DNA of 64,000 nucleotides from Macrococcus equipercicus (GCF_004359525.2 NZ_SCWC02000002.1:186001-250000), one strand, 5' to 3'. Shown: positions 51,120 to 61,539, counted from the first letter of the stretch. The notes: generated by a model from the sequence alone, not told the origin. Translations and numbers: made by a program.

Positions 51120-51710
51120 TTATGACTGAAACTGAATGCTGTCTATTTTGTTGATGCCTTCATTCAAGGCGGCGCTGCCTTTATTGAAAGTCTTCCGGTC
51201 GGAAGCAGCATAGCCTTTTACGATTTTATTCATTCCAGCTATAAATTCTTTGTTGGCTTCGGTCACCTGACTATGAATATCCTCGTAGGAAGCAGGCAGG
51301 CTTTTGCCTTCCAGCTGTGCATTGAAAGCGTCGGTGGAACTTTTAATCTTCGTCTGAATAGCCGACAGCTGCGCCCGGACAGCCGCATCATCTTTTAGGG
51401 CGGAGGCTTCACTGTCGATGGCGGAATATTCACTGAAGGCATCAGCCATCGCCTGCGTATATGTGTTGAAATAGCCGGCATAATCTTCACTGGAAATAGT
51501 ACTGCTTGTATCGTTTGTCAAGTCGAGCTCTTTGTTCAGAGCTGACAGTGTATTGCTATTGGAAATCTTTTTCGTTTTTTCATCGCTTATTTTTTCTTTA
51601 AGTGTTTTAATAGATGCTTTCAGCTCAGTCTGTTTGTTCTGCAGCTGCTCTGTTTCGTTGCTGCACGCAGCAAGCAGGAGCGTCGCTGCAATAACTAATT
51701 GTTTTTTCAT
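51120..51710 (-). CDS. Predicted lipoprotein with coiled coil, function unknown
   Basis: 196 residues. Signal peptide with lipobox LAAC (Cys about 16), then a charged coiled-coil-like region (about 20-75) and a Ser/Ala/Lys-rich, mostly helical domain. No named family recognised; similar hypothetical lipoproteins occur near yqhM in staphylococci. GGAG lies upstream of ATG 51710. It probably sits on the outer membrane surface. No enzymatic motif is visible. Confidence 0.8.
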   Translation of the reverse strand: MKKQLVIAATLLLAACSNETEQLQNKQTELKASIKTLKEKISDEKTKKISNSNTLSALNKELDLTNDTSSTISSEDYAGYFNTYTQAMADAFSEYSAIDSEASALKDDAAVRAQLSAIQTKIKSSTDAFNAQLEGKSLPASYEDIHSQVTEANKEFIAGMNKIVKGYAASDRKTFNKGSAALNEGINKIDSIQFQS

Positions 51711-51793
51711 AAACGTTCTCCTTATCCGGTCGTTCTTATTCTATGGTAACATGATAATAGAAGATTTTAAAACAACAAGAGAAGGGGTATACT

Positions 51794-52846
51794 ATGAAAT
51801 TCGAAAAAATCACGCAACTGCTGGAAGACAAAAATCTTGATGCCATCGTTGTGCTGTCGCCTTACAACCGCCGTTATTTATCGCTGTTCACGGGGTCCAG
51901 CGGTGCACTGGTCATCACGAAAGAGCAGCGCTACTTAATCACTGACTTCAGATATACAGCGCAGGCAACTGAACAGGCTGCTGATTTCGAGGTCGTCAAG
52001 CAGCCAGGGGGACTGCTGGATTGTGTCGCGGATCTGATTAAAGAGCTGCATGCTGAAACAGTCGGTTTTGAAGGAGATCTGATCACTTATCAGCAGTATG
52101 CGAAGCTGAAAGAGACGATGGAACTGGTCGATATCGGAGGTGCCATCGAAAGAATCCGGATGATCAAGGAATCCTATGAAATCCATCTTATTCAGCAGGC
52201 CGCAGATATTGCCGACCTTACATATGAGCATATTCTTAAATTCGTGAAACCCGGCATGACTGAGATGGAGGTGAACAATGAGCTTGAAATGTTCATGAGA
52301 AAGAACGGCGCATCAAGTTCTTCTTTTGACACGATTGTCGCTTCCGGACATCGGGGTGCCCTGCCGCATGGTGTGGCTTCTGGCAAGGTCATCCAGCAGG
52401 GGGAGATGGTCACGCTTGACTACGGTGCCATCTATCAAGGCTATATTTCTGATATCACCCGGACATTTGCAGTCGGAGATCCTGGTGAAGACATGAAGAA
52501 GATCTATGACATCGTGCTGAAGGCACAGGTGACAGCGCTGGAAACGATTAAACCGGGCATGACAGGTGCGGAAGCAGATGCGATTGCGCGCCGTATTATT
52601 GAGGACGAAGGATACGGCGCGCACTTCGGTCATTCGCTGGGTCACGGCATCGGACTTGAAGTACACGAAGGGCCGGGTCTGTCTGCCGCATCGCACATTG
52701 AGCTTGAGCCGAATATGTGTGTGACGCTTGAACCCGGTATTTATGTGGACGGGCTCGGCGGTGTCCGCATTGAAGATGATGTCCTTGTCACTGAAAGTGG
52801 GCTAAAGCGCTTTACACATTCTACAAAAGACCTTATTATTTTATAG
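51794..52846 (+). CDS. pepQ: Xaa-Pro peptidase (M24B family, YqhT type)
   Basis: Cytoplasmic metallopeptidase cutting X-Pro bonds. 350 residues: N-terminal creatinase-like domain, then a pita-bread domain with the metal ligands in LDYGAIYQGYISDITRTF, HSLGHGIGLEVHEGP and LEPGIYV / GGVRIEDDV. Upstream neighbour of efp, as in Bacillus; together they handle proline-containing peptides and proline-rich translation. AGAAGGGG precedes the ATG. Confidence 0.93.
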   Translation: MKFEKITQLLEDKNLDAIVVLSPYNRRYLSLFTGSSGALVITKEQRYLITDFRYTAQATEQAADFEVVKQPGGLLDCVADLIKELHAETVGFEGDLITYQQYAKLKETMELVDIGGAIERIRMIKESYEIHLIQQAADIADLTYEHILKFVKPGMTEMEVNNELEMFMRKNGASSSSFDTIVASGHRGALPHGVASGKVIQQGEMVTLDYGAIYQGYISDITRTFAVGDPGEDMKKIYDIVLKAQVTALETIKPGMTGAEADAIARRIIEDEGYGAHFGHSLGHGIGLEVHEGPGLSAASHIELEPNMCVTLEPGIYVDGLGGVRIEDDVLVTESGLKRFTHSTKDLIIL

Positions 52847-52871
52847 ACAGCAAAATTAGGAGGATTATTAA

Positions 52872-53429
52872 ATGATCTCAGTAAATGATTTTAAGACCGG
52901 TTTAACGATTGAAGTAGATAACGGCATCTGGCGTGTTCTGGAATTCCAGCATGTTAAACCTGGTAAAGGGGCAGCATTTGTCCGTTCAAAATTAAGAAAC
53001 TTAAGAACAGGTGCCATCCAGGAGAAAACGTTCCGTGCGGGTGAAAAAGTAGGCCGTGCGCAGATCGACAACCGTAAAATGCAGTATTTATATGCGAGCG
53101 GTGATGTTCATGTCTTCATGGACACTGAAACGTATGATCAGACAGAGATCCCTGAAACAGCATTGACTCATGAACTGAAGTTCCTGAAAGAAAACATGGA
53201 TGTTCATATTCAAAGCTACCAGGGTGAAACGTTAGGTGTTGAATTACCGAACACGGTCACACTGGAAGTCACTGAAACAGAACCGGGCATTAAAGGCGAT
53301 ACAGCGCAAGGTGCTACTAAGCAGGCGACAGTAGAGACAGGTTACTCATTGAACGTGCCGCTGTTTGTCAACAACGGCGACAAATTGATTATTAACACAA
53401 CAGACGGCTCATACGTCTCACGTGGTTAA
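52872..53429 (+). CDS. efp: Translation elongation factor P
   Basis: Relieves ribosome stalling at polyproline. 185 residues, three OB-like domains. The conserved tip loop reads VKPGKGAAF near residues 29-37, with the Lys that Gram-positive bacteria may 5-aminopentanolylate. AGGAGG precedes the ATG; terminated by a short hairpin. Confidence 0.97.
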   Translation: MISVNDFKTGLTIEVDNGIWRVLEFQHVKPGKGAAFVRSKLRNLRTGAIQEKTFRAGEKVGRAQIDNRKMQYLYASGDVHVFMDTETYDQTEIPETALTHELKFLKENMDVHIQSYQGETLGVELPNTVTLEVTETEPGIKGDTAQGATKQATVETGYSLNVPLFVNNGDKLIINTTDGSYVSRG

Positions 53430-53433
53430 TCGG

Positions 53434-53459
53434 AGACATGCTCAGGCATGTCTTTTTTT
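53434..53459 (+). terminator. Terminator after efp
   Basis: AGACATGC pairs with GCATGTCT around TCAG, followed by seven T residues. Confidence 0.9.
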
Positions 53460-53462
53460 AAT

Positions 53463-53493
53463 ACTTGAATTGGTCTGACCACTCAAGTAAAAT
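53463..53493 (+). promoter_or_regulatory. accBC promoter with palindromic operator candidate
   Basis: TTGAAT (53465-53470), 17-bp spacer, TAAAAT (53488-53493). The spacer holds the perfect palindrome TGGTCTGACCA (53471-53481), extended imperfectly by ACTTGA...TCAAGT flanks. A protein bound there would block RNA polymerase. The core resembles GntR-family sites, for example FadR or NagR, more than the FapR site; the regulator is unknown. Confidence 0.65.
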
Positions 53494-53537
53494 GGGTTAG
53501 GTAGCTAGTATGAATATGAAGTATAAAGGAGAACATC

Positions 53538-53978
53538 ATGAATTTTGAAGAACTTAAAGAACTGATCGACTTACTCGATCAGTCATCACTCACAATGATA
53601 GAAGTAGAAGAAGATAACCACAAAATCAAACTGAAAAAAGAGACGATTGTACAAGTCGCTCAGACAGCACCTGTTCAGGCGGTGCCGCAAGTTCAGGCAC
53701 CGGCAGCGGAAGTTGAACGCCCGCAGGAAGAACCAGCAGCTGAGGGCCGTACAATCAATGCCCCGATGGTCGGAACATTCTATAAATCACCGACACCTGA
53801 AAGCGGTGCTTATGTTAAAGTCGGTGACCAAGTATCTGCTGAATCGGTTGTATGTATTTTGGAAGCGATGAAACTCTTCAATGAAATTCAGGCTGAACTC
53901 TCAGGCGAAATCGTTGAGATTCTTGTTGAAGATGGACAAATGGTGGAATACGGTCAGCCTTTATTCCGGGTGAAGTAA
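53538..53978 (+). CDS. accB: Biotin carboxyl carrier protein of acetyl-CoA carboxylase
   Basis: Carries carboxybiotin between the carboxylase and transferase halves of ACC, start of fatty acid synthesis. 146 residues: N-terminal helix region, Pro/Ala/Gln-rich linker (about 43-70) and biotinyl domain with K112 in EAMKLF. Overlaps accC by one base (TAATG). Confidence 0.96.
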   Translation: MNFEELKELIDLLDQSSLTMIEVEEDNHKIKLKKETIVQVAQTAPVQAVPQVQAPAAEVERPQEEPAAEGRTINAPMVGTFYKSPTPESGAYVKVGDQVSAESVVCILEAMKLFNEIQAELSGEIVEILVEDGQMVEYGQPLFRVK

Positions 53979-55327
53979 TGAAGAAAGTATTGATTGCCAA
54001 CCGCGGTGAAATTGCTGTGCGTATCATCCGTGCACTGAAAGAACTGAACATCCAGTCAGTCGCTATCTACTCTGAAGCCGACAAAGAAGCATTACATACT
54101 CAGCTGGCTGACGAAGCATACTGCGTCGGCCCTAAATATTCCAAAGACTCTTATTTGAACATACCGAACATATTGACGATTGCCAGTGCCACCGGCTGTG
54201 AAGGGATTCATCCAGGCTACGGGTTCCTCGCTGAGAACGCAGACTTTGCGGAAATGTGCGAAGCGTGCAACATCAAGTTCATCGGACCGAGTCATGAATC
54301 TATCACGAAGATGGGTATTAAAGACCTCGCTAAAAAAGAGATGATCAAAGCGAATGTGCCGGTCGTGCCGGGCAGTGATGGTCTTGTTGAAACGATTGAC
54401 ATCGCGAAGCGGGAAGCCGAAAGAATCGGCTACCCGGTCATCATTAAAGCGACAGCAGGCGGCGGCGGGAAAGGAATCCGTATCGCCCGCAATGAAGAAG
54501 AGCTCGTAACCGGCTACCGGATGACTGAGCAGGAAGCAGAAGTGGCATTCGGTAATAAAGGGTTATACATCGAGAAATTCATTGAGAACTTCCGTCATAT
54601 TGAGATTCAGGTTCTTGCGGATTCTTACGGTCATGTCATTCATCTTGGTGAACGTGACTGCACGATTCAGCGCCGTATGCAGAAGCTTGTCGAAGAATCA
54701 CCGAGCCCGACTATCAGTGAAGAGACGCGTGCCGCGATGGGACAGGCAGCTGTCAGAGCAGCCGAAACCGTCAACTACGAAGGTGCAGGGACGATTGAAT
54801 TTATTTATGACTTGAACGAAAATAAATATTACTTCATGGAAATGAATACGCGTATTCAAGTGGAACATCCTGTCACAGAAATGGTGACCGGCATTGACCT
54901 CGTGAAGTGGCAGATTAGAATCGCGTCAGGCGAAAGGCTGGATATTCAGCAGGAAGATGTTCAGTTCAATGGCCACGCGCTGGAACTCAGAATCAATGCT
55001 GAGAACCCGCTGAAAAACTTCATGCCGTCAGCAGGTCAGATCACGCAGTATTTAGTGCCGGGCGGCTATGGCGTCAGAGTAGACTCTGCATGCTATAACC
55101 AGTACACGATTCCGCCGTACTACGATTCTATGGTGGCGAAGCTGATTGTCTTCCAGCCGACACGTGAAGAAGCGATCAGCTGTGCGCAGCGTGCCCTCGA
55201 TGAATATATTATTCACGGCATCGACACAACGATTCCGTTCCATCAGGCATTACTGAAGCACCCCGTGTTCCTGAGCAAAGAATACAGCACGAATTTCCTG
55301 AAAGAAAACACACTGCAGTACGACTGA
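53978..55327 (+). CDS. accC: Biotin carboxylase subunit of acetyl-CoA carboxylase
   Basis: ATP-dependent carboxylation of AccB biotin. 449 residues: N-terminal [15 protein letters not shown]-grasp region with the glycine loop [22 protein letters not shown], and [12 protein letters not shown]. Full length. In operon with accB. Confidence 0.97.
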   Translation: MKKVLIANRGEIAVRIIRALKELNIQSVAIYSEADKEALHTQLADEAYCVGPKYSKDSYLNIPNILTIASATGCEGIHPGYGFLAENADFAEMCEACNIKFIGPSHESITKMGIKDLAKKEMIKANVPVVPGSDGLVETIDIAKREAERIGYPVIIKATAGGGGKGIRIARNEEELVTGYRMTEQEAEVAFGNKGLYIEKFIENFRHIEIQVLADSYGHVIHLGERDCTIQRRMQKLVEESPSPTISEETRAAMGQAAVRAAETVNYEGAGTIEFIYDLNENKYYFMEMNTRIQVEHPVTEMVTGIDLVKWQIRIASGERLDIQQEDVQFNGHALELRINAENPLKNFMPSAGQITQYLVPGGYGVRVDSACYNQYTIPPYYDSMVAKLIVFQPTREEAISCAQRALDEYIIHGIDTTIPFHQALLKHPVFLSKEYSTNFLKENTLQYD

Positions 55328-55378
55328 ACGACCGGCCGCGGCATTTAAATGGCAGGGCTTGCGACAGTCGGACAGCTT

Positions 55379-55411
55379 AAACGGATGGAAGATCACTTCT
55401 ATCCGTTTTTT
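55379..55411 (+). terminator. Terminator after accC
   Basis: AACGGATGGAAG pairs with CTTCTATCCGTT (one G-U pair) around ATCA, followed by six T residues. Confidence 0.9.
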
Positions 55412-55448
55412 GCCTTTTATTTTTGAGCTTGAATTCTATTCAATCTAG

Positions 55449-55477
55449 TTAATATTACCGCTGAATAATGGTATGAT
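55449..55477 (+). promoter_or_regulatory. Promoter of the Asp23-family gene
   Basis: TTAATA (55449-55454), 17-bp spacer, TATGAT (55472-55477). A second TATGAT follows 7 bp later. Confidence 0.5.
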
Positions 55478-55506
55478 GTAAGTATGATACGATGGGAGGC
55501 AATAGC

Positions 55507-55854
55507 ATGGTTGAATCGATGTCTAAAGAGAACTTAGGTACAGTGGAAATTTCGCCTAATGTCATTGAAGTAATCGCGACTATCGCGGTCAGCGAAGTCA
55601 AAGGTGTCACTTTACTGCAGAAAAATAAATCCCTCGATAAATTAGGTGTTAAAAATGCCCGGGGCGTCAATGTTGAAATTAAAGAAGATGACATTTATAT
55701 CGATGCATACTGCACCTTTGAGTACGGCACTAAAATTTCTGCAACTGCTAAGCAAGTTCAACAGAACATTAAATATGCGCTGGAAAATATGACAGCGCTG
55801 AACCCTAAACAGGTCAATGTCCATATCATCAATATTAAATTTAAAGATAACTAA
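55507..55854 (+). CDS. yqhY: Asp23/Gls24 family envelope stress protein (YqhY type)
   Basis: Small protein of the Asp23/Gls24 family, usually at the membrane or linked to acetyl-CoA carboxylase control. 115 residues; characteristic start GTVEISPNVIEVIATIAVSEVKGV (about 12-35) and central VNVEIKEDDIYIDAY. Its place right after accBC matches B. subtilis yqhY, where loss of the protein selects for acc mutations. ATG 55507 is used, behind GGGAGG. Confidence 0.9.
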   Translation: MVESMSKENLGTVEISPNVIEVIATIAVSEVKGVTLLQKNKSLDKLGVKNARGVNVEIKEDDIYIDAYCTFEYGTKISATAKQVQQNIKYALENMTALNPKQVNVHIINIKFKDN

Positions 55855-55880
55855 GAGGATGCCTGCATCCTCTCACTTTT
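55854..55880 (+). terminator. Weak terminator or attenuator before nusB
   Basis: AGAGGATGC pairs with GCATCCTCT around a very short loop, followed by CACTTTTT. It starts at the yqhY stop codon. Confidence 0.6.
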
Positions 55881-55895
55881 TGAAGGAGAACAATT

Positions 55896-56288
55896 ATGAG
55901 TCGTAGCGAATCGAGAGAACTGGCATTAAAAGTATTATTTCAGATGGAAACGAAGGAACCAATCACATTAACAGAAGCGAAGTCATTTGTTCTGGAACCG
56001 AATGAACGCGATGCATTCATGGATACGCTCACTGAAAGTGTCAAAGAACATGAGGAAGCGATTGATAGAGCGATCCGCCCACATCTGAAGCAGTGGACAC
56101 TGGAGCGTCTGAGCAAAGTCGACCGCATTATTCTGCGCATGTCGGTCTATGAAGTGCTGTACACAGACGTCCCGGAAAAAGTAGCCGTCAATGAAGCGGT
56201 AAACCTGGCGAAAACTTATGGAGATGATGACAGCTACAAGTTCATCAATGGTGTGCTGAGCGAAGTCATTAAGCAGAAGCTGCAATGA
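55896..56288 (+). CDS. nusB: Transcription antitermination protein NusB
   Basis: Binds boxA RNA with S10 to promote rRNA antitermination. 130 residues, all-helical NusB fold with RELALKVLFQ at the start and VDRIILRMSVYE near 72. AAGGAG precedes the ATG. The stop overlaps xseA by 4 nt (ATGA). Confidence 0.95.
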   Translation: MSRSESRELALKVLFQMETKEPITLTEAKSFVLEPNERDAFMDTLTESVKEHEEAIDRAIRPHLKQWTLERLSKVDRIILRMSVYEVLYTDVPEKVAVNEAVNLAKTYGDDDSYKFINGVLSEVIKQKLQ

Positions 56289-57616
56289 CAGAATATTTGT
56301 CCATCAGCGCGCTGACTAAATATATCAAAGTAAAGTTTGAACGGGATCCCTATCTTGAGAATGTCTACATTAAAGGTGAACTTTCTAATGTCAAGCATCA
56401 TTCAAGCGGTCATCTTTATTTTGCGCTGAAAGACGGCGGAGCGGTATTAAATGGCATGATGTTCAAACGCGACGCGGTAAAGACGACGTTCACTCCGAAA
56501 GAAGGAGACCAGGTACTGATTACAGGGCGCGTGTCAGTATATGAAGCCCGCGGGAGCTACCAGCTCTACGTCAATGAGATGTCGCTTGATGGTGTGGGCC
56601 AGCTTTATGAGCGGTTTGAAGCATTGAAGAAGGAGCTGGAAGCAAAAGGCTGGTTCAACGCAGCGCATAAGAAGAAGCTGTCGAGATATCCGCAGCGTAT
56701 CGCTGTCCTTACAGCATCGACCGGTGCTGCTATCCGTGACATCGAGTCGACGCTGACAAGACGCTATCCGCTGGCAGACGTCCATTATATTTCAACGCTA
56801 GTCCAGGGGGCAGGGGCAGTTGAAGATATCGTGAAGAATATCAAGCAGGCCGATACACTGGGTGTTGATGTCATGATCGTCGGTCGTGGCGGCGGCTCTA
56901 TCGAAGATCTCTGGGCATTCAATGAACGGGCTGTCGTGCAGGCGATTTACGAGGCAGAGACGCCTATTATTTCTGCAGTAGGTCATGAGACGGATACGAC
57001 GCTCAGTGACTTTGCGGCTGATTTAAGGGCGCCGACGCCGACTGCAGCAGCTGTTATGGCGACGCCGGACCAGTCTGAGCTGATGAATCAGCTTAAATCG
57101 ACGGATGTTTTTCTGCGGCAGCAGCTGACGCAGCGGCTGAAGTATGAGCAGCAGCGCGTCCAGCGGCTGAGCAGTCATCCGGTCTTCCGCAATCCTGATC
57201 TGTTGATTGAACAGCAGGTGCAGCGTAAGGATGAACTGGAACAAAAGATGTTCTATCTGCTGAAGGACAAGTTCGCCGGGGCAAAGGAGCGGTTTGTCAG
57301 ACTGGACAGTAGATTATCCGGTGACCGGCTGCAATCGCATATAGCGCTCAGTCAGCAGCAGCTCTCGCAATATGCACGGCAGCTGGATCAGTCGGTCAAT
57401 AGGCAGCACGAGTCGCTTGCCAGAGCGCTGGAGTTTCAGCAGAAACTGCTCGCGAGTCTCAACCCGACAGGTATACTGGACAGAGGTTACAGTATTGTCA
57501 GGACAGCAGCAGGTATTACCAGCAGCATTCATGACCTGGAAGTTTCGCAGACCATCGATATCCAGATGGCTGACGGTGAAATAAGTGCGGTTGTAGAAGT
57601 GGTGAAGGAGGATTAA
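56285..57616 (+). CDS. xseA: Exodeoxyribonuclease VII large subunit
   Basis: Single-strand-specific exonuclease. 443 residues: N-terminal OB-fold (to about 100), catalytic region with the conserved [14 protein letters not shown] and [13 protein letters not shown], then a coiled-coil C-terminus. Encoded with its small subunit next door. Confidence 0.96.
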   Translation: MTEYLSISALTKYIKVKFERDPYLENVYIKGELSNVKHHSSGHLYFALKDGGAVLNGMMFKRDAVKTTFTPKEGDQVLITGRVSVYEARGSYQLYVNEMSLDGVGQLYERFEALKKELEAKGWFNAAHKKKLSRYPQRIAVLTASTGAAIRDIESTLTRRYPLADVHYISTLVQGAGAVEDIVKNIKQADTLGVDVMIVGRGGGSIEDLWAFNERAVVQAIYEAETPIISAVGHETDTTLSDFAADLRAPTPTAAAVMATPDQSELMNQLKSTDVFLRQQLTQRLKYEQQRVQRLSSHPVFRNPDLLIEQQVQRKDELEQKMFYLLKDKFAGAKERFVRLDSRLSGDRLQSHIALSQQQLSQYARQLDQSVNRQHESLARALEFQQKLLASLNPTGILDRGYSIVRTAAGITSSIHDLEVSQTIDIQMADGEISAVVEVVKED

Positions 57617-57617
57617 T

Positions 57618-57818
57618 ATGGCTAACAACTTTGAAACGATGATGACGGAACTGGAGAGTATCGTCAATAAGCTCGATAATGACAAAGTATCACTTGAAGA
57701 GTCTATACAATTATATGAACAAGGGATTAAATTATCAAAAGCCTGCCAGCAGCAGCTGTCGGAAGCAGAGAAGAAAATCAATCAAGTAAGCGCTGCTGAG
57801 GTTAATAATGAAGCATAA
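57618..57818 (+). CDS. xseB: Exodeoxyribonuclease VII small subunit
   Basis: 66-residue helical subunit that binds XseA; conserved [19 protein letters not shown] (about 30-48). GGAGG precedes the ATG one nt after the xseA stop, and it overlaps ispA by 11 nt. Confidence 0.95.
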   Translation: MANNFETMMTELESIVNKLDNDKVSLEESIQLYEQGIKLSKACQQQLSEAEKKINQVSAAEVNNEA

Positions 57819-58668
57819 ATTTATTGAGTTAATCAACGATTATATGAGTCATCTCTATGATGATGCGTTAAGCGCTGAACTCGATGCAGCAATGAACTAT
57901 TCATTATCAGCCGGCGGAAAACGCATCCGTCCGGTGCTGCTGCTGACGACGCTTGAAATGTGCGGTGAAAAGGCGGCGTCAGGACTGTCAGCGGCAGCGG
58001 CCATTGAAATGATTCATACGTATTCATTGATTCATGACGATCTGCCGGCGATGGATGATGACGATTACCGGAGAGGCAAGCTGACTAATCATAGAGTGTA
58101 CGGTGAGGCGACAGCGATACTGGCCGGAGACGGACTATTGACTGACAGCTTCTACCACGTGATGAGTGATGAGACATTGACGGCTGAAGTGAAGGTTGAG
58201 CTGGTCCGCATTATTTCGCGGGCAGCGGGCAGCAGAGGGATGGTCGGCGGCCAGATGCTCGATATGGCTGCGGAACATCGGCAACTCACACGCGCTGAAA
58301 TGGAGGAAGTTCATCTTCATAAAACAGGTGACCTTATTAGAGCCTGCTTCCTATGTGCAGGTGTGATTGCACGTCTCGATGACACGGCCATGGCGCAGCT
58401 GCATGACCTTGGCACTAAAGTCGGACTGCTGTTCCAGATTAAGGACGATATTCTCGATGTGGAAGGCAGTCTTGAGGAGATGGGCAAGACAGCCGGCAGC
58501 GATGCCCAGAACGACAAGGCGACTTATGTGACACTGCTTGGTCTGCCGGCTGCAAAACAGGCGATGACGGATGTCTATCATGAGGCAGTCGAGCTGGTCA
58601 GTCAATTGACCGAGAACTGCACGTCGATGATGGAACTTCTGGATTATATCGTGGCACGGACTAAATAA
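57808..58668 (+). CDS. ispA: Farnesyl diphosphate synthase (IspA type)
   Basis: Condenses DMAPP with IPP to make C15 farnesyl diphosphate, feeding undecaprenyl and quinone synthesis. 286 residues: first Asp-rich motif [10 protein letters not shown] (about 73-82), GGKRIRP at about 37, and second Asp-rich motif KDDILD. Chain length cannot be fixed by eye. dxs follows beyond a terminator. Confidence 0.93.
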   Translation: MKHKFIELINDYMSHLYDDALSAELDAAMNYSLSAGGKRIRPVLLLTTLEMCGEKAASGLSAAAAIEMIHTYSLIHDDLPAMDDDDYRRGKLTNHRVYGEATAILAGDGLLTDSFYHVMSDETLTAEVKVELVRIISRAAGSRGMVGGQMLDMAAEHRQLTRAEMEEVHLHKTGDLIRACFLCAGVIARLDDTAMAQLHDLGTKVGLLFQIKDDILDVEGSLEEMGKTAGSDAQNDKATYVTLLGLPAAKQAMTDVYHEAVELVSQLTENCTSMMELLDYIVARTK

Positions 58669-58682
58669 TCATCTGTATTACT

Positions 58683-58704
58683 AAAAGCCCTAGCGGCTTT
58701 TTTT
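58683..58704 (+). terminator. Terminator after ispA
   Basis: AAAAGCC pairs with GGCTTTT around CTAGC, with a T run to 58704. Confidence 0.85.
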
Positions 58705-58705
58705 G

Positions 58706-58733
58706 TTCATATTATGTTTTGTAATGATATAAT
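58706..58733 (+). promoter_or_regulatory. Promoter of dxs
   Basis: TTCATA (58706-58711), 16-bp spacer, perfect TATAAT (58728-58733) preceded by TGA, an extended -10. Confidence 0.6.
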
Positions 58734-58772
58734 AAAACTTAACTAATTATTTAGACTGTAGGTGGAACTCAA

Positions 58773-60665
58773 ATGGATGTTGCAAAAATTAAAAATCCAT
58801 CAGAAATACAAAGTCTCACAGAAAGTGAACTCGTACAGCTCAGCGAAGACATGAGAACTTTTTTGATTGAAAAGTGTGCGGTCACTGGTGGGCATATCGG
58901 TGCCAATTTAGGAGTGGTGGAGCTCACAATTGCGCTGCATAAGCATTTCAACAGCCCTGAGGATAAGATTATATTTGATGTCGGCCATCAGGCCTACATC
59001 CATAAAATTCTGACTGGCCGTGGTGACCAGTTTGATCAGCTGCGTCAGCACAAAGGATTAAGCGGATTCCCGAAACGTTCAGAAAGCGTTCATGACGTCT
59101 GGGAGGCGGGACACAGTTCAACCTCGCTGTCTGCGGCGATGGGCATGGCAAAAGCACGGGATATCATGGGGGAGCACTATCATATAGTTCCGGTCATCGG
59201 AGACGGCGCGCTGACAGGCGGCATGGCGCTTGAAGCTTTAAACCATATCGGTCATGACCGCACGAATATGACGATCATCCTGAATGATAACGAGATGAGC
59301 ATTGCGCCGAACGTCGGTGCGATGCACAACATGTTCGGCCGGCTGCGCACCAATCAGAACTATAACCGGGCTAAAGTTGATATCGACGGCTTTTTGAGCA
59401 AGCTGCCGGGCGGCCTTAAACTCAGAGATTCAGCGGACCGGATTAAAGACAGCCTGAAGTATTTAGTTGTATCCGGTGTGTTCTTTGAGGAACTGGGCAT
59501 TAAATATGTCGGTCCTGTCGATGGTCATAACTTCCGGGAACTTGGAGAGGCGATTGAGACGTCGAAGCGTATCAGCGGGCCGGTCATCATTCATGTCATC
59601 ACAAAAAAAGGGAAAGGCTACCGCCATGCTGAAAATGATAAAATCGGCACCTGGCACGGGCTTGGGCCTTACAAATTAGATACAGGGGAACAGCTCGGCG
59701 GTAAAGTGTCAGCTCCGTCATGGAGCCAGCTGATGAGCGACGCCGTACTGGAACTTGCGAAGCATGATAAACGCATTGTCGCGATCACGCCTGCGATGCC
59801 GGTCGGAAGCAAGCTGACAAAATTTCAGCAGCAGCTTCCGGAACAGTTCTTTGATGTCGGTATTGCTGAGCAGCATGCAGTGACGATGGCGGGCGGACTG
59901 GCTGCCAGCGGAATGAAGCCGTATGTCGCGATTTATTCGACATTTTTACAGCGCGCATACGACCAGCTGCTGCACGATATTGACCGCCAGAAGCTGGATG
60001 TTGTCTTCGGTATCGACCGTTCAGGCCTTGTCGGCGCTGACGGTGAGACACATCAAGGTGTATTTGATATTCCGTTCCTGAGCCATCTGCCGCACATGAC
60101 GGTCATGATGCCGAAAGATGAAGATGAAGCAGGAAAGATGGTCTACAGCGCATTTACTGATTATTCAGGACCGATTGCCATCAGATATCCGCGCGGCAAT
60201 GGACTCGGCGTCAAAGTGACCGATCCCGCTGCCGGTATTCCTTACGGCAAGTGGGAAGTGCTGAGAGCAGGTGAAGATGCGGCAGTATTATCATTCGGCC
60301 CGACGCTTCAGCTGCTGCTGAAAGCGCAGGAGCTGCTTCTTAAAGAAGGGATTAATATAGAAGTCGTGAATGCACGCTTCATTAAACCGCTGGATACAGA
60401 CTATCTGGACGAACTCGCGGCAAGAAACATTCCGGTGCTCACGGTGGAAGAATCCATGCTGACCGGCGGCTTCGGTTCACTGGTCGTCAATTATTTCAAT
60501 GACCAGAAACAGCAGGTCGCAGTGAAGCGGCTTGGCATCGATAATGAATATATTGAACAGGGCGATGTCGACCTGCTGCTGCAGGACATCGGTCTGACGA
60601 CTGCGCATATCGTCGACGAAATTAAACAGCTGACAGGTAAAACGGATGAAGAAGCAGCGCATTGA
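58773..60665 (+). CDS. dxs: 1-deoxy-D-xylulose-5-phosphate synthase
   Basis: TPP-dependent first step of the MEP pathway, joining pyruvate and glyceraldehyde 3-phosphate. 630 residues: TPP motif GDGALTGG (about 145-152), NDNEMSI, GPVDGHN, transketolase-like central domain ([14 protein letters not shown]) and a C-terminal domain. TAGGTGG precedes the ATG. Its end overlaps the next gene by 20 nt. Co-occurrence with ispG and ispH proves the MEP route is encoded. Confidence 0.97.
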   Translation: MDVAKIKNPSEIQSLTESELVQLSEDMRTFLIEKCAVTGGHIGANLGVVELTIALHKHFNSPEDKIIFDVGHQAYIHKILTGRGDQFDQLRQHKGLSGFPKRSESVHDVWEAGHSSTSLSAAMGMAKARDIMGEHYHIVPVIGDGALTGGMALEALNHIGHDRTNMTIILNDNEMSIAPNVGAMHNMFGRLRTNQNYNRAKVDIDGFLSKLPGGLKLRDSADRIKDSLKYLVVSGVFFEELGIKYVGPVDGHNFRELGEAIETSKRISGPVIIHVITKKGKGYRHAENDKIGTWHGLGPYKLDTGEQLGGKVSAPSWSQLMSDAVLELAKHDKRIVAITPAMPVGSKLTKFQQQLPEQFFDVGIAEQHAVTMAGGLAASGMKPYVAIYSTFLQRAYDQLLHDIDRQKLDVVFGIDRSGLVGADGETHQGVFDIPFLSHLPHMTVMMPKDEDEAGKMVYSAFTDYSGPIAIRYPRGNGLGVKVTDPAAGIPYGKWEVLRAGEDAAVLSFGPTLQLLLKAQELLLKEGINIEVVNARFIKPLDTDYLDELAARNIPVLTVEESMLTGGFGSLVVNYFNDQKQQVAVKRLGIDNEYIEQGDVDLLLQDIGLTTAHIVDEIKQLTGKTDEEAAH

Positions 60666-61434
60666 TGACTGGCTTGTCAGCCATGAATATTTTGATTCAG
60701 TGGACGAAGCCAAAAGATTCATTATGGCAGGTAAAGTATTCAACGAACATGAACGCATTCACTCAGCCGCTGAAAAAATCACACCGGAGACGGTCAAGAT
60801 CCGGGTGAAGGGTCTGAACAAAAAATATGTCAGCCGCGGCGGCTATAAGCTTGAGAAGGCACTGGCTGCATTTAACCTCGATATCCAGCATAAAGTTCAT
60901 GTGGATATCGGCTCATCGACCGGCGGCTTTACAGACTGCGCCCTGCAAAACGGCGCATTGCAAAGCTATGCCATCGATGTCGGGACAAATCAATTGGCCT
61001 ATGAGCTGCGCATCGATCCCCGTGTCACCGTGATGGAGCAGACAAACTTCCGCTATGTGACACCTGAGCAGTTTGATCCGCGGCCGAATTTCGCGACGAT
61101 TGACGTGAGCTTTATTTCTTTAGGACTGATTTTCAAGACATTGAAGACGATACTTGCTGAGCAGGCAGAAGTGGTCGCACTCATTAAGCCGCAGTTTGAA
61201 GCGGAGCGTCATGAAGTCGGTGATAAAGGAATCGTCACGGATCCTGCTGTTCATTATAAAGTCATCCAGAAAGTACTGGCCCTGGCACAGCACGACCAGT
61301 TCTTTCCACTGGCGCTGACGACCTCCCCGATCAAAGGGGCAGCCGGTAACACAGAATATTTAGTTTATTTATCAAATACACCAAGTGATACAGAAATAAC
61401 GTCTGATATGATTGCTGACGTCATCGCTGGATAG
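60646..61434 (+). CDS. tlyA: TlyA/YqxC family rRNA methyltransferase
   Basis: S4 RNA-binding domain (about 1-60) plus SAM-dependent methyltransferase (FtsJ-like) domain; TlyA enzymes methylate ribose in rRNA, and the hemolysin label of this family is historical. 262 residues; Rossmann motif [14 protein letters not shown] near 85-98 and [17 protein letters not shown]. Overlaps dxs by 20 nt, with argR and recN downstream as in Bacillus. Confidence 0.92.
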   Translation: MKKQRIDDWLVSHEYFDSVDEAKRFIMAGKVFNEHERIHSAAEKITPETVKIRVKGLNKKYVSRGGYKLEKALAAFNLDIQHKVHVDIGSSTGGFTDCALQNGALQSYAIDVGTNQLAYELRIDPRVTVMEQTNFRYVTPEQFDPRPNFATIDVSFISLGLIFKTLKTILAEQAEVVALIKPQFEAERHEVGDKGIVTDPAVHYKVIQKVLALAQHDQFFPLALTTSPIKGAAGNTEYLVYLSNTPSDTEITSDMIADVIAG

Positions 61435-61440
61435 ATATGA

Positions 61441-61477
61441 AAAAAGCCGTGTAATTAACGAATTAAACGGTTTTTTT
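61441..61477 (+). terminator. Terminator after tlyA
   Basis: AAAAAGCCG and TAATT pair with AATTA and CGGTTTTTT across a small internal mismatch, with a T run of seven. Confidence 0.82.
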
Positions 61478-61509
61478 GTTAGGAAATTATTTGTTTTTAT
61501 GCTACGATT

Positions 61510-61527
61510 AGTGAATAAATATACAAT
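61510..61527 (+). promoter_or_regulatory. ARG box upstream of argR
   Basis: AGTGAATAAATATACAAT matches the arginine-repressor consensus WNTGAATWWWWATTCANW at 17 of 18 positions. It lies 12 bp upstream of the argR start, suggesting autoregulation. Confidence 0.72.
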
Positions 61528-61539
61528 TGGGGGATGCAT

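Noticed and set aside
51067-51793. mntR gene expected after lipM in the Bacillus order
   Set aside because: Only a lipoprotein gene on the other strand is found.
53463-53493. FapR operator at accBC
   Set aside because: The palindrome TGGTCTGACCA does not fit the TTAGTAC-type FapR sequence.
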